A stretch of 64,000 nt of DNA from Atherix ibis (lineage: Eukaryota > Arthropoda > Insecta > Diptera > Athericidae): NCBI GenBank assembly GCA_958298945.1, contig OY282610.1:49111667-49175666 (forward strand), written 5' to 3'. Of the stretch, positions 52,232 through 62,227 are shown one piece after another. The notes beneath the pieces were generated by a model, which did not search any database, was not told the origin of the DNA, and worked only from the letters and a program-made list of their open reading frames with translations. Both the position numbers and the translations under genes were made by a program. The stretch's first letter is position 1, and the number at the start of each line of letters is the position of its first letter.

Positions 52232-52256
52232 CATAAGTAGAAATATAAGGTATAAA
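52194..52256. repeat. Perfect 25-bp fold-back at the ND5/Harbinger junction
   Basis: Left arm 52194-52218 (starts TTTATACCTTATATTTC) belongs to the ND5 reading frame. Right arm 52232-52256 is its exact reverse complement. The loop is 13 nt. The right arm is immediately followed by Harbinger sequence, so the mitochondrial end was copied back on itself at the joint. Confidence 0.95.
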
Positions 52257-52655
52257 TTTTAGACTACTTTCGTCCATTGCAACGAAAAGTTATCACTACA
52301 AATTTATCTTAGCTGCATACCGGCCTTAATACGATAAAAAAAACACAAACGTCAAAATTTAGCTAACATTTATCTTTGATTATTGTCCCGTGCATTTATT
52401 TGTAGTGAAAACCAAAGTGAAATCGCGTGGAGACTTGTCAATGCCGCCATCTACTTTTCAGTAGATTCACTCTTCTTTTCTCCTTCATTTCACTCTCGAG
52501 CTGCGTACTGCCCGGCGAAATCGTGAGCTAAATTTTCCGATTTCGATTTCGCTAGCGAAAAATCGTATGAAAATTTATCTTAGCTCAAGCTGCATACCGG
52601 GCCTAAATTTTGACGTTTGTGTTTTTTTTATCGTGATAAAATAACTTTCGTTGCA

Positions 52656-53678
52656 ATGGACGCAAATAGTGTAAATTTAGAAGATTGTTTTACAGTGACT
52701 TATGTTGTCGATGATAGTGAATGTAGTGAAGAAATACCGATAGAAGGACAAAATGAAGAAAAAAACAAAGAAAATACCAAAAAAAGAACCTTAAAACCAA
52801 AAAAAAATTATTTCAGTGTAAGTGAAAAAAAAAAATTGTGTGCGTTGGTGGAAAAAGAAGCCTGCATTTGGAATTTGCAGGATAAACTGCACAGAAACTG
52901 CCATGCTATTGCGGCGTCATGGAGTTCTATCGCATTAAATATGAACCGACCAGGTAATAACAATAGTTTTCTAAATTTTGTTCGTTTGTAAAGTATACTT
53001 TTTATAGCTGAGGAATGTAAAGTTGCGTGGAAATCCCTCCGCGATAGTTTGCGCTACCACAAAAGCCGCACAAGCAAATCGAAGTCTGGAAGTGCGGCTC
53101 CAGATTTCTCAACCACGGAGAATGAGGCAGGGCAAAATTTAGATGACATGGAATGGAAATTTGCAACTGATATGTCCTTCATATCATCACCTACATGCTC
53201 AAGCAAGCGACGGTAATATAAATGCAAACATCTAATTTCAGTACCTTAAAACATAATTTTTCTTTTTCAAATTTGTAGAACTATATCAAGCAGCACATTT
53301 GAAGACGAAACACCTCCTGACAGTGCTGATATCGAAAATGAAATAAGCTGCTCCAACTACTCATTTGTAATATTAAAGTGTAATATACAGGTAGAATACC
53401 AGATTAATGTTCTTAATTATTTTCAGACCTCAACTAAAAGCAAGACAAAATCTCTGGAGTCATCAGCGCAGGTCCTAACCAATGCACTAAGCGAGCTGAT
53501 TGCTTTAAAGAAAGAGAGAACTCCACTCCCACCAGCAGAACCGGTATATGTGCAGAAATATGCAATCATGCTGAACAATTTGGACAGAATGTTACAGCAG
53601 CTGGATCCGCGAACTGTGGAACAACTAAATTTCAATTTCATTAAGTTAACATTAGAAGAAATAAATAAAAAAGATTAA
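52656..53678 (+). CDS. Harbinger MADF/Myb-SANT-like accessory protein
   Basis: In PIF/Harbinger elements a Myb/SANT- or MADF-type protein binds DNA and brings the transposase to the nucleus and to the ends. Four exons join in frame: 52656-52953, 53008-53212, 53279-53366 and 53427-53678, giving 280 codons plus TAA. The last intron is exactly 60 nt and in phase, so reading through it would also stay open (300 codons). The MADF-like domain spans about residues 55-125. It has KLCALVEKEACIWNL at its start, WSSIALNMNRP, and CKVAWKSLRDSLRYHK formed by joining exons 1 and 2, with the typical tryptophans. An acidic N terminus (DDSECSEE) and a lysine-rich stretch precede it. The C-terminal 84 codons are probably helical. 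The start was chosen at MDANS because the nested second copy keeps the same ATG GAC and upstream leader. Confidence 0.75.
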
Positions 53679-53700
53679 TATTACAAGAAAAAAAAATAAT

Positions 53701-55217
53701 TCAGATTTTTACATATTTTATTTTTCTAAAAAAAACAGTTTCCCGTTGCCATGGCAACGAACCGATGGTGGCATTCACATACAATTTTAATCTTTCTCTT
53801 ACATCTTTTGGTTCAGTATTCTGACGTCCAGCATTACATGTTACCTGAGTAGAAAACATTGATTCATCGGTTATTCTTTTTCTCCATGCCCCTTCCACTA
53901 ATTCTCCGTCACGAAAATGATCCGCATTACTCATCGGTGCGTAATTTTTAACATTTCTGTTCAGCAGATAATGATGTAAAATACAGCATGCCATTATAAT
54001 TTTTTGCGCTCTATCTGGACCACAAAACATTGTTTGTTTGAGACAAATCCACTTAGAACATAAAATTCCTAACGAATTTTCAACAACCCGACGTGCTCTA
54101 CTCAAGCGGTAATTGAAAATTCTTTCTTCATCTTTTAAAAGGATTGGCTTTTGCGGTACATACGGCTTCATTATTCGCGTGTGAAGCGGGAATGCATCAT
54201 CTGCAACAAAATAAAATGGTATTTTTGTGTTGTGTTAGGTGGCATCCTCTGGAAAATCCATGGAATTATTTGCCACTGCTCTTCCAAATTTGCATTCCGA
54301 AAAAACGCCTGAGTCACCTTCGCTGCCGTGAGCGCCTACATCTAAGTAAATGAATTTATAATTTGCATCAGCTACAGCCATCAACACAATACTGTGAAAT
54401 TCCTACAAAATTAAGAAAAGCAAATCATGTATTCGAAAATTAATAAAAAAAACTCTAGTCTATTTACCTTGTAATTATAAAATAAACTGCCTGAATTTGA
54501 TGGACATTTCAAAGCAACATGCTTTCCATCAATTGCCCCCATACAATTTGGCAAATTCCATTTTTCATTGAATTCATTTGCGAGACTGATGAATTTTTCT
54601 TTATTTAATTGTCGCAATTCTTCCTTTAAACGTACAAGTATAGCCAAACATACTGCGTCCAAAATTTTTCCGAAATGCTGTTTACTGATTCTATATATAG
54701 ATGCCATGTGCCTTTATATTGAACCATTAGCAAAATACCTAAAATATGAAAAAGTATGATTAGCATAATGTATTAAACTATATTAAAATTTGTGTTTTCT
54801 TACTCCAAAACAATAGCAAGTTTTTCTTTGGGTGTAATTTCGTCATGTGGCCTTGACCGAACTTTCGGTAGTAGCTGCGGCTCCAAAAGGGAAAAAAGGG
54901 AATCAAACTCGTCAATATTCATATGGCAGTTCTCATGGAACACATTTGGGTTTTGCCTCATATCTTGGAACTGCAAAAAATATCATTATTAAATCATTTT
55001 AAAACATGTCACGTCGTGTTAAAGTATAATAGAATTTTGTAAATGCGTATAACTCTACTCACATCCACAGCGAATCGGCCTTTTTGCTTTCTATCGACTA
55101 AGTATGAATTTAACATACGTGCACAGAAGGTGATTTTTTCTTTGCCAATTCCTCCAGCATTAAAACTGCATCAGTTGCAGCACTAATGATAACATTTTCT
55201 TCGTCACTTGAGTCCAT
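53701..55217 (-). pseudogene. Broken Harbinger transposase (HARBI1-like, DDE)
   Basis: Cut-and-paste nuclease of the PIF/Harbinger class. Four exons can be followed: 55063-55217, 54804-54970, 54468-54738 and 53701-54402. The catalytic signature is still there: first aspartate in MGAIDGKHVALKCP (exon 3), second in YLDVGAHGSEGDSGVF (exon 4), and glutamate in RRVVENSLGIL (exon 4). VADDAFPL between them is also typical. It is disabled in at least three places: a one-base loss in an A run of exon 1 (exon length 155, one short of frame), a TAA at the start of exon 3 just before RHMASIYRIS, and a TAA in exon 4 after PEDAT, probably part of two compensating shifts. It converges with the MADF gene, stop to stop 22 bp apart. 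Confidence 0.85.
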
Positions 55218-55532
55218 TTTTATTTATAATTTTATTTTTTTTGCTCACAACACGACTATTCACTTCAATTATTTTTTAAATAACAACAAAACATCAACAT
55301 CGAAATTAAAAAGTTCCGAAATGTCAAAATTTATCTCTACACAAAAAGTTTTCACTCTCGTTTAGCTGCGCTAAATGGGAGAGTAGTGGAGATCGCTTTA
55401 AAATTTATCTTAGCTCGAGTTGCATACCGGCCTTAAGATTGTAATTTTCTTATACGAGCTTATCTATTTTATGATTTCGAAAGTACATCCCTGTCATTTT
55501 TCAGCTATCAAACATATATCTCATCTAAGGTA

Positions 55533-56484
55533 CGAGGTCTGTTCAAAAAGGATCGCGAATTGTGGCGTTATGTAAGTACTCATGTCTCTCACTTTTTTGT
55601 GGCGTTATGTAAGTACTCATGTCTCTCACTTATGCCGACAAGTTCGGCCATTTTGAATGTTCAGTTAATTTTTGATAGCTGCTTTGCTTGCACATGTTTT
55701 GGCTCGTCTTCGATTTTTGCATCGTATTAACATTGCTAAGCAGCTGTTGGACTCTGTCCGCGATGACCCAAATTTGCTCCAGAGGGTCATAACTGCCAAC
55801 GAATCATGAGTTTATGCTTATGACGTGGAAACCAAAGCTCAATCATCCCAATGGAAGCTGCCAAAGGTAGGAAATATTACATATATCTCTGCTATTATCT
55901 CCAGCAATCATCCCAATGGAAGCTGCCGCACGAGCGAAGACCGGAAAAAGCGCGCCAAGTTCGGTCGAATGTGAAGGTTTTGTTTACAATTTTCTTCGAT
56001 TGCAGGATCTTGGTGCATCATGAGTTATTGCCACAGGGTAGAATGGTCAATAAGGAATATAACCTGTAAGATATGCGCAAGTTGCGCGAAGTAATCCGCC
56101 AGAAATGCCCGGATTTGTGGAAGAACAAAAATTGGGTTTTGCACCATGATAACGCCCCTGTTCACGCATCGTTGCTTGTGCGCTAATTTTTGGCCAAAAC
56201 AACACGCTAATAATGCCGCAGCCACCGTATTCCATAGATCTGGCCCCCTGTGACTTTTTCTTGTTCCCGAAACAGATTCTTTGATCCATTTTTTGGAATG
56301 GGCAAAAATCGAATACGAGCAAGCAAAGCAGCTATCAAAAATTAACTGAACATTCAAAATGGCCGAACTTGTCGGCATATGTGAGAGACATGAGTATCAA
56401 CATAACGCCGTAAAAAAAATCGAAAATCAAATACACATGACCCGCGGAAATTCAAGATTCTCGATACTTTTTGAACAGACCTCG
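55533..56484 (+). mobile_element. DD34D mariner with both ends, deletion derivative
   Basis: Terminal repeats CGAGGTCTGTTCAAAAAG lie at both ends, flanked by TA (55531-55532 and 56485-56486). Length is 952 bp. Same family as the truncated copy at 10416-11238. Transposase words follow in + frames: RSNVKVLFTIFFDCRILVHH near 55962, REVIRQKCPDLWKNKNWVLH near 56087 and HHDNAPVHASLLVR near 56143, broken by stops. The N-terminal half is mostly deleted. Two internal duplications are visible: a 36-bp one near the left end (TGTGGCGTTATGTAAGTACT at 55560 and 55609) and an AATCATCCCAATGGAAGCTG word at 55843 and 55906. Confidence 0.85.
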
Positions 56485-56519
56485 TAACATCTGTTTAATT
56501 CAAGATTTGCCATTTTATA

Positions 56520-57010
56520 TTATGGATTGTTAAACCATCAAACAATGCGTTAAATTTGTAAATAAAAGAAGTGATTCTGCAGTAGTCACGTTTTGAAAAA
56601 AAATTTCTTCAGCGACTAGAGTTATTTCTCGCTCGGTGAATATGTCAATAAGCAAAATTGCCGTATATGGGGCTCTATATAAGCCATTGTATCTGTGAAA
56701 AGAGACTGTCTGATTTGAATTTGTATCTGAAAACGCCATTTGAAAATGAAGTATTTCAAAAAATCGTATTTTTGTCCCGAACTTGAACAACCGTACCACA
56801 AGCCAAGTAGCAGAACAAATTTTGGCTTTATTGCACGAAAAGTTTTCAGCACATGTAATTTCGAGTTTTGGTGATGTCAATTGGCCTCCAAAATCGTGCG
56901 ATTTAAAGCCATTGGAATTTTCTTGTAGAACTACGAATAAAATCGACAAAATTACAACCCGAAATGTGCATCATGTACTCATCAAAAATTACCTCAAATA
57001 TTATACTTTA
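56520..57010 (+). mobile_element. Decayed DD41D mariner remnant
   Basis: Transposase words lie in + frames. NRTTSQVAEQILALLHEKFS at 56786-56845 is the segment after the second aspartate. Then HVISSFGDVNWPPKSCDLKP (56846-56905) precedes the third aspartate, whose position now reads LEFSC. The first part (near 56570-56780) is readable only as fragments. Borders are approximate. Confidence 0.65.
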
Positions 57011-58006
57011 TGCATAATGACAAAGTTTAGGCATTATACCATATATTTTTAGAAATCTAAATTTTGGGAATATTTTATTTAACTTTTATTTCTAAATCAC
57101 AAATTAAATATTTTCTTATGCATATATTGTAGATATAAAAAAATTAAAATCATTATTCTTTAAAAAAAAAATACGGCGTATTATTCGCAATTTAGTTTGA
57201 AATTATAGATTAGCTCAAAATAAAGTGCATCAAATTAATAAAATGACAAGGATAGTGTATTGAAGTTTTGCCCAGGCGCACATATATTTTGTCACTGTCT
57301 CATTACTGTACTATGGTTTTTGGTTCATTAATCCTTCTATAATCTATGCTTCTAAAATGCAGCTATCACCTTTGTGATTATACACCTTAAGGATTATTTT
57401 TTCCTAAAGAACTAGTTGCCCAGAGCATTGCAAACAATTAAGTATAGATTTATCGTATTATGTCTCATACATAATAAATGTCCCACCATTTGTGTTTGTG
57501 CTCTTTTTTATTAATTTAAAATTAATTTACATAAGCTAGTTTATTTTATTAGAAAATTACTCAAGCCAAATAAACACACTTACAATATATTTTATAATAA
57601 TTTCTTACTTTAAATTTTCATCTCTTTTCATACTTCTTATTTTGATTTATATTTTTTTCTTCTTAAATTTAAACATATAAATGAGTCGTTTAATGCAAAA
57701 ATGTATCGCCATTTTAGCCGCGTACCAAACATCAACTTATTGAGTACTTGCTTTTTAAATAAAATGAGAAAACATAAATATTTGTGAAAAAAAAATCATA
57801 TAAGAAAATAAGCAGTCTAGAATTGGGACACCCCATGATATATTTTCTTTTTCTTTAAACGAAACCAAAAATTGTTAATAGAAAAGTTATTTTCATAAAA
57901 AATACACTGATGATATTATTGATTATATAATAATGGATTAACTTTTATTGAGTAAATTTTTTTGCTGTGCTAATTGCGACGAAATGCCTTTCAAAGAACC
58001 AAATAT
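57011..58006. other. Intergenic sequence, 3' flank of Atg10
   Basis: AT-rich, no gene recognised. Part of the right side should be the Atg10 3' untranslated region (transcription runs leftwards). Confidence 0.4.
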
Positions 58007-60093
58007 CTAATCATTGACATATTTTGCGTACTGTTCTTTTAAATGCAATCCCAGATAAGGACCAAATATGCTAAGAAATGTTAAAATTCGGTTTTTACTC
58101 TTTGGTGTATTTGCAAGAACTTCAGCTGTACGGCATGGATGTAAGGCTAGCAGAGGAACAAACAGTACGGGATGATCGAATTGAGTTAACGTTGAGAACA
58201 TATCTAATTTTTTACATTTTTCCATGTCTGGAGATGAATTTTTGAACACTTTCCAAGCATCTTCTAAATCGATGTACTCTCCGTCTATTTAGAAAAAGAT
58301 TGTTTTTAGAACAGATATGTAAAAATCATTAAAATAATGAAATTTATTTAGAAAAGAATTCAAACAAATAACAGTTCGGCTGAAAAGTTGAGAACCATGA
58401 CGTCTAGATGGCGGCTCTTGCAAAAATCTACTTAATTATCACAAAGCACCATGCTTCAAATGATTCCTGTCAAAATTTGACAGCAATCGGTCAATTGGTT
58501 CGTGAGATATAGCATTTTGAGTGGAGCAACTTTTGTTATTGAAAAAAAAAATGGATAAAGACGAATTTCGTGTATTGATAAAGCATTGCTTTTTGATGAA
58601 AAAAAATACAGTGGAAACCAAAGCATGGTTTGACAAACGTTATCCGGACTCTGCTCCAGCTATTTCAACTGTGGAATATTGGTTTCGTCAATTTCGAACT
58701 GGTCGTACGAGCTTAGTTGATGCAGAACGCAGTGGACGCCCAAAAGAGGTGGTTACGGCAGAAAACATCAAAAAAATCCACAAAATCATTTTAAATGACC
58801 GTAAAGTGAAGTTGAGCGAGATAGCTGAGACTCTGAAGATATCGAAAGAGCGTTTTGGACATATCGTGCATGAATATTTGGGCATGCGAAAGCTGTGTGC
58901 AAAGTGGGTGCCGCGTGAGCTCACTGTGAACCAAAAACAACAACGTGTTGATGATTCTGAGCAGTGTTTGGAGCTGTTCAAGCGCAATAAACCCGATTTT
59001 TTGCTTCGATATGTGACAATGGATGAAACATGGCTCCGTCACTACACTCCAGAGTCCAATCGGCAGTCGGCAGAGTGGAGAGCGAGCGACGAACCGAATC
59101 CAAAGCGTGGAAAGACGCAACAGTCGGCTGGCAAGGTGGTGGCGTCTGTATTTTGGGATGCGCATGGTATAATATTCATTGACTATCTCCAGAAGGGACA
59201 GACGATCAACAGCGACTATTATATAGCGTTATTGGATCGTTTGAAGAAAGAAATCGCTTAGAAACGGCCTCATTTGAAGAAGAAAAAAGTGTTGTTTCAC
59301 CAAGACAATGCACCGTGTCACAAGTCGATGAAAACGATGGTCAAACTCAATGAATTGGGCTACGAATTGGTGCCCCATCCACCGTATTCTCCAGTACTGG
59401 CCCCCAGCGACTTTTTCCTATTTGCAGACCTCAAGAGAATGCTCGCTGGCAAGAAATTTAAGACCGATGATGAAACTGAGGCCTATTTTGAGGCAAAACC
59501 GAAAGAGTACTATAAAAATGGTATCGAAAAGTTGGAAGATCGCTATAATCGCTGTATCGCCCTCGAAGGCAACTATGTTGAATAATAAAAATGAATTTTG
59601 CAAAAAAAAATATTTCTACTGTGTTTCGTTCTAAACTTTTCAGCCGAACTGTTATAATACATACTACGACGGTACCCTTTGAAAAAGAGTACAGGAACTT
59701 GATAGCTGGTACTATACACAACGTGGTATTCTAAATTAACCAATTCCATGGTTTTAAATTCTTCGGGGTAATAAACACAAGGATCGCAAATTCCTATATC
59801 CGTTTCAGATCCCAGTATGTCGTCATCAAGATCTGATTGTTCGGGATCTGGATCAGCACACTTGTCTAATTCGCTGAAGCTAACTTCTACCTGCCGTTTC
59901 GAGACTAAATAAGTGTTACCTATTTCGGAATCCTACAAACAGACATTTTCGTTAATATTTTATTTTTCTGGAATTTTGAATTAAATTTTACCTTTTTAAC
60001 AATAGTCCATCGATCTCCAATTAAATCTGCTATTGACTTAAAATGTTCAAGATCCTTTAGAAACTCCTCCCAAGTCATGCACATCGTAGCCAT
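58007..60093 (-). CDS. Atg10: Autophagy E2-like conjugating enzyme ATG10
   Basis: Transfers the ubiquitin-like protein ATG12 from ATG7 to ATG5 in the cytosol, a step in autophagosome formation. Three exons on the - strand join in frame: 59992-60093, 59665-59932 and 58007-58284, giving 215 codons plus TAG, close to human ATG10 in length. The N terminus MATMCMTWEEFLKDLEHF is typical of the family. YHVVYSTSYQVPVLFF lies at about residues 103-118, and the catalytic cysteine is C174 in LHPC, followed by RTAEVL. SIFGPYLGLHL near the C terminus is also conserved. The intron 2 donor is GTATGT at 59664, chosen because it keeps the phase and gives GYRRNGEYIDLEDAW. That intron holds a complete mariner (58371-59652). 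Without it the intron would be about 96 nt. No lesion is seen in the coding exons. Confidence 0.9.
58371..59652 (+). mobile_element. DD34D mariner with both ends inside Atg10 intron 2
   Basis: Terminal repeats ACAGTTCGGCTGAAAAGTT (about 24 bp, one mismatch) lie at both ends, flanked by TA at 58369-58370 and 59653-59654. Length is 1282 bp, full size for the family. It lies antisense to Atg10, with its right end 10 nt (12 with the TA) from the intron donor. It carries one nearly intact transposase gene and is the best-preserved element in the window, hence probably the youngest. Confidence 0.95.
58551..59585 (+). pseudogene. Mariner transposase with a single internal stop (DD34D)
   Basis: From the MDKDEFRVLIKH start to the stop there are 345 codons in one frame, the usual mariner length, with only one nonsense codon (TAG at 59258-59260) between EIA and KRPHLKKKK. 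Motifs in order: first helix-turn-helix (residues 1-50), GRPKEV hinge, second helix-turn-helix (LSEIAETLKISKERFG), WVPREL linker, first aspartate in VTMDETW, second in HQDNAPCH, and third in LAPSDFF, with 34 residues between the last two. In YSPVLAP the usual aspartate of YSPDLAP is changed to valine, which is not one of the three catalytic ones. Confidence 0.9.
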
Positions 60094-60540
60094 TTTTTAT
60101 GACAAATTCCTTCTGCAAAATAAATAAAATTCTTGAAAAACTTCTTCTGCAAAAGAAATAAAATTATATTAAGCGGAACGACCAATAAATCATTTTTTCT
60201 TCAAGGCCAGAAAAGCTATAAATAAAATTCGAAAGAAACAATAACAATGCACACTGTTTTAGGGTTACTCATACAAAGTCGTCTGTTCTAAAAAAAATCG
60301 CATAATAATGGTCATCAAATTTTCGTATATTTTTTATTTATTTATGGACACTTTATTAGGTCAGTCAAACAATGTAAATTGAAATTAATGAATGAAAAAT
60401 AGGCGGTCGGCTGGATTTGTACTACTCGTAGATTTTTTCATTGCAGTTAACAATAACAATCGATAATTAGTAACAAATAAATATTTTTATAGTCTATGGA
60501 TAATTTTTTAAAATTTTCTGTTGGCAAATAATAGTACATA
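60094..60540. other. 5' flank of Atg10
   Basis: The sequence just upstream of the Atg10 ATG reads TTTTGCAG on the - strand, so a 5' untranslated intron could end at about 60114. Otherwise AT-rich, nothing else seen. Confidence 0.3.
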
Positions 60541-61666
60541 CTAGGTGTATAAAATTAAATCCGCTGTTTTTTAGTCAAAAAAACACATGTTTATTTCATA
60601 GAAAGCAAAAACAATTTTATTCATAGTACTTGCCCTCGCTAGCTACACATTTTTCCCATTTCTCAGGCAATTTGTGGATACCACGCCAAAAAAAAATCCT
60701 TTTCTTTCGAGGCAAACCACTCATCAAGCCGTTTTCGGACGTCTTCGTAAAAATCGAAGTGCTGCTCATCGAGCGCGTGGCCCATCGAAGAAAACAGGTA
60801 GTAGTCGGAAGGGACCAGGTCTGGTGAATAAGCGGGGTGGAGAAACACCTCCCAGTTGAGTGTTTCCAAGTAGTTTCGGACCATTTTTGACGTGTGCGAT
60901 GGTGCGTTGTCGTGGAGGAAGATCTAGCTTGTCATGTCTTTGTTGATAATCCGTCCTTTTTTCACGTAGAGCACGGTGTAATTTGATCAGTTGTTGGGCA
61001 TTGACAGTTTCACCACCAGTTGTTGGGTATTGACAGTTGGCCGGGATCAACCCACGATTTCTTGCGTTTAGGATTCTCAAATTTATCTATTTTTCATCGC
61101 CTGCCTTAATCCGATGCAGGAACGACTTTCTTTTTTGTCTGGCGAGCCAATGTGTTTTGGCGTCTTTTTGCCTATTGTTCAATTCATGCGGTACCCATTT
61201 TCCGATCTTTTCAATCTTACCCATGGCACGCAGACGTATGGAAATGGCTGGTTGAGTAACACCCAATTGCTCCGCGAGCATTTTTTTGCGATTGGGTATC
61301 GTCTTCGTCCAAAAGAGCTTGCAATTGATGGTCCTCAACCTGACCAGGCCGATTTTCACGCTTCTTGTCCCACAAGTCAAAATTTCCGTCTTTGAACGGA
61401 CGAAACCAATCTCGGCATGTTGTTTCCGATAAAGCACTATCACCATAGGCCTCCATAAGCATTCCATGCGATTCGGCAGCTGATTTCTTCAAATTGAAGC
61501 AGAAAAGCAAAGCTTCCCGCATATGCTCTTTTTCTGACACAAAACTAGACATGATTACCAAAGGAAAAATGTATGTTGTTGTACGAATTTGTTGACAATG
61601 TGCACTGATTAATGTTGACAGATGCCAAACTCATTAAAAAAAAGCTTAGATTAAAGAATACCTGGA
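60541..61666 (-). mobile_element. Mauritiana-type mariner, frameshifted
   Basis: Left end CTAGGTGTATAAAATTAAAT and right end (reverse complement) TCCAGGTATTCTTTAATC resemble the Mos1 type of terminal repeat, with TA on both sides. On the - strand the transposase starts MSSFVSEKEHMREALLFCFN (near 61552) and continues with LQALLDEDD, then in other frames GKWVPHELNNRQ, RKSFLHRIKAGDEK, NYLETLNWEVFLHPAYSPDL and PSDYYLFSSMGHAL, closely following the Mos1-like protein. Several frameshifts and a small duplication (a TTGGGTATTGACAGTT/TTGGGCATTGACAGTT repeat near 60995-61036) disable it. It lies between Atg10 and the THAP exon. Confidence 0.85.
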
Positions 61667-62055
61667 TAGGCCCTTACCGTATATGTATACGCAAGATTGT
61701 GTAAGAATTACATGCCAAGCGGCGAGAATTGGCATTTATCAAATATCTTTTTGTGGATATTTTTATGTAGACATGACACTCACTGGCATCTTGTTCTCGT
61801 AATAGAAATTTATTACATTGCAAAAGCCTAATTTATATTCTTTTTAATTCACTTATTGGAAACAAAAATACAATTTAAACACAACGATAGGCCATTTTAA
61901 TTTTTTTACAATCTTTTGATATGAAATGGAATTCTATTTTAGATTTATTATTGATTTCGTAAATATCATTCAAATATAAAGCGCCTCAATTTTGTAGACT
62001 TTCGGAGAGTTTTACAACCTGCCATTCTCCATGAAAGTGATTACAACTCGAACTA
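61667..62055. other. Intergenic sequence between mariner and THAP exon
   Basis: No gene or element recognised. Part may be promoter of the gene starting near 62060. Confidence 0.3.
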
Positions 62056-62227
62056 ATCTAACTAGCGGTGTCATTTTGGAATTTGTTATTGATAAAAATA
62101 ATAAAGTGTTGAAAGTGGAATTTAAAGTGTTGTTTTTATGTATTTTAAAGTATTTAAAAAAAAGTAAGTATTTTTATAAATAGTTTTATTATTGATAACA
62201 TTTAATAAGAAGTTTTTATTACAGAAA

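Larger units (their letters stand above)
51592..52603 (-). mobile_element. Non-autonomous Harbinger copy carrying mitochondrial DNA
   Basis: Opposite orientation to its host element. The right boundary (its own left end) reads on - GGCCCGGTATGCAGCTTGAG, followed by about 225 bp that match the left end of the host copy. Then come the MADF leader and its ATG GAC start codons near 52273. At the other end, 51592-51759 matches the host's right end (55250-55432). TAA is duplicated at both borders (51589-51591 and 52604-52606). Both genes have been lost. Instead there is mitochondrial ND5 sequence plus a fold-back. A further solo terminal motif (GGCCGGTATGCAGC in reverse complement, near 52313-52325) is inserted in its leader. 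Confidence 0.9.
51358..55432 (+). mobile_element. PIF/Harbinger transposon with nested second copy
   Basis: The left end begins AGCCTGGTATGCAGCTCGAG and the right end reads, in reverse complement, GGCCGGTATGCAACTCGAGC. Both continue with TAAGATAAATTTT. The flanks are TGA (51355-51357) and TTA (55433-55435), one base apart and compatible with the family's three-base TWA duplication. A subterminal copy of the terminal motif (GGGCAGTACGCAGCTCGAG) lies about 90 bp inside the left end. The element carries the two genes expected of the family, converging with only 22 bp between their stops: a MADF/Myb-like gene on + and a DDE transposase on -. A second Harbinger copy of 1012 bp is inserted between the left end and the first gene. 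Without it the element would be about 3.06 kb. Confidence 0.9.

Noticed and set aside
53367..53426. Reading the 60-nt segment in the MADF gene as coding
   Set aside because: It stays open, but has GT at its start, TTTTCAG at its end, T-rich 3' composition and a typical short-intron length. Splicing is more likely, though retention cannot be excluded.
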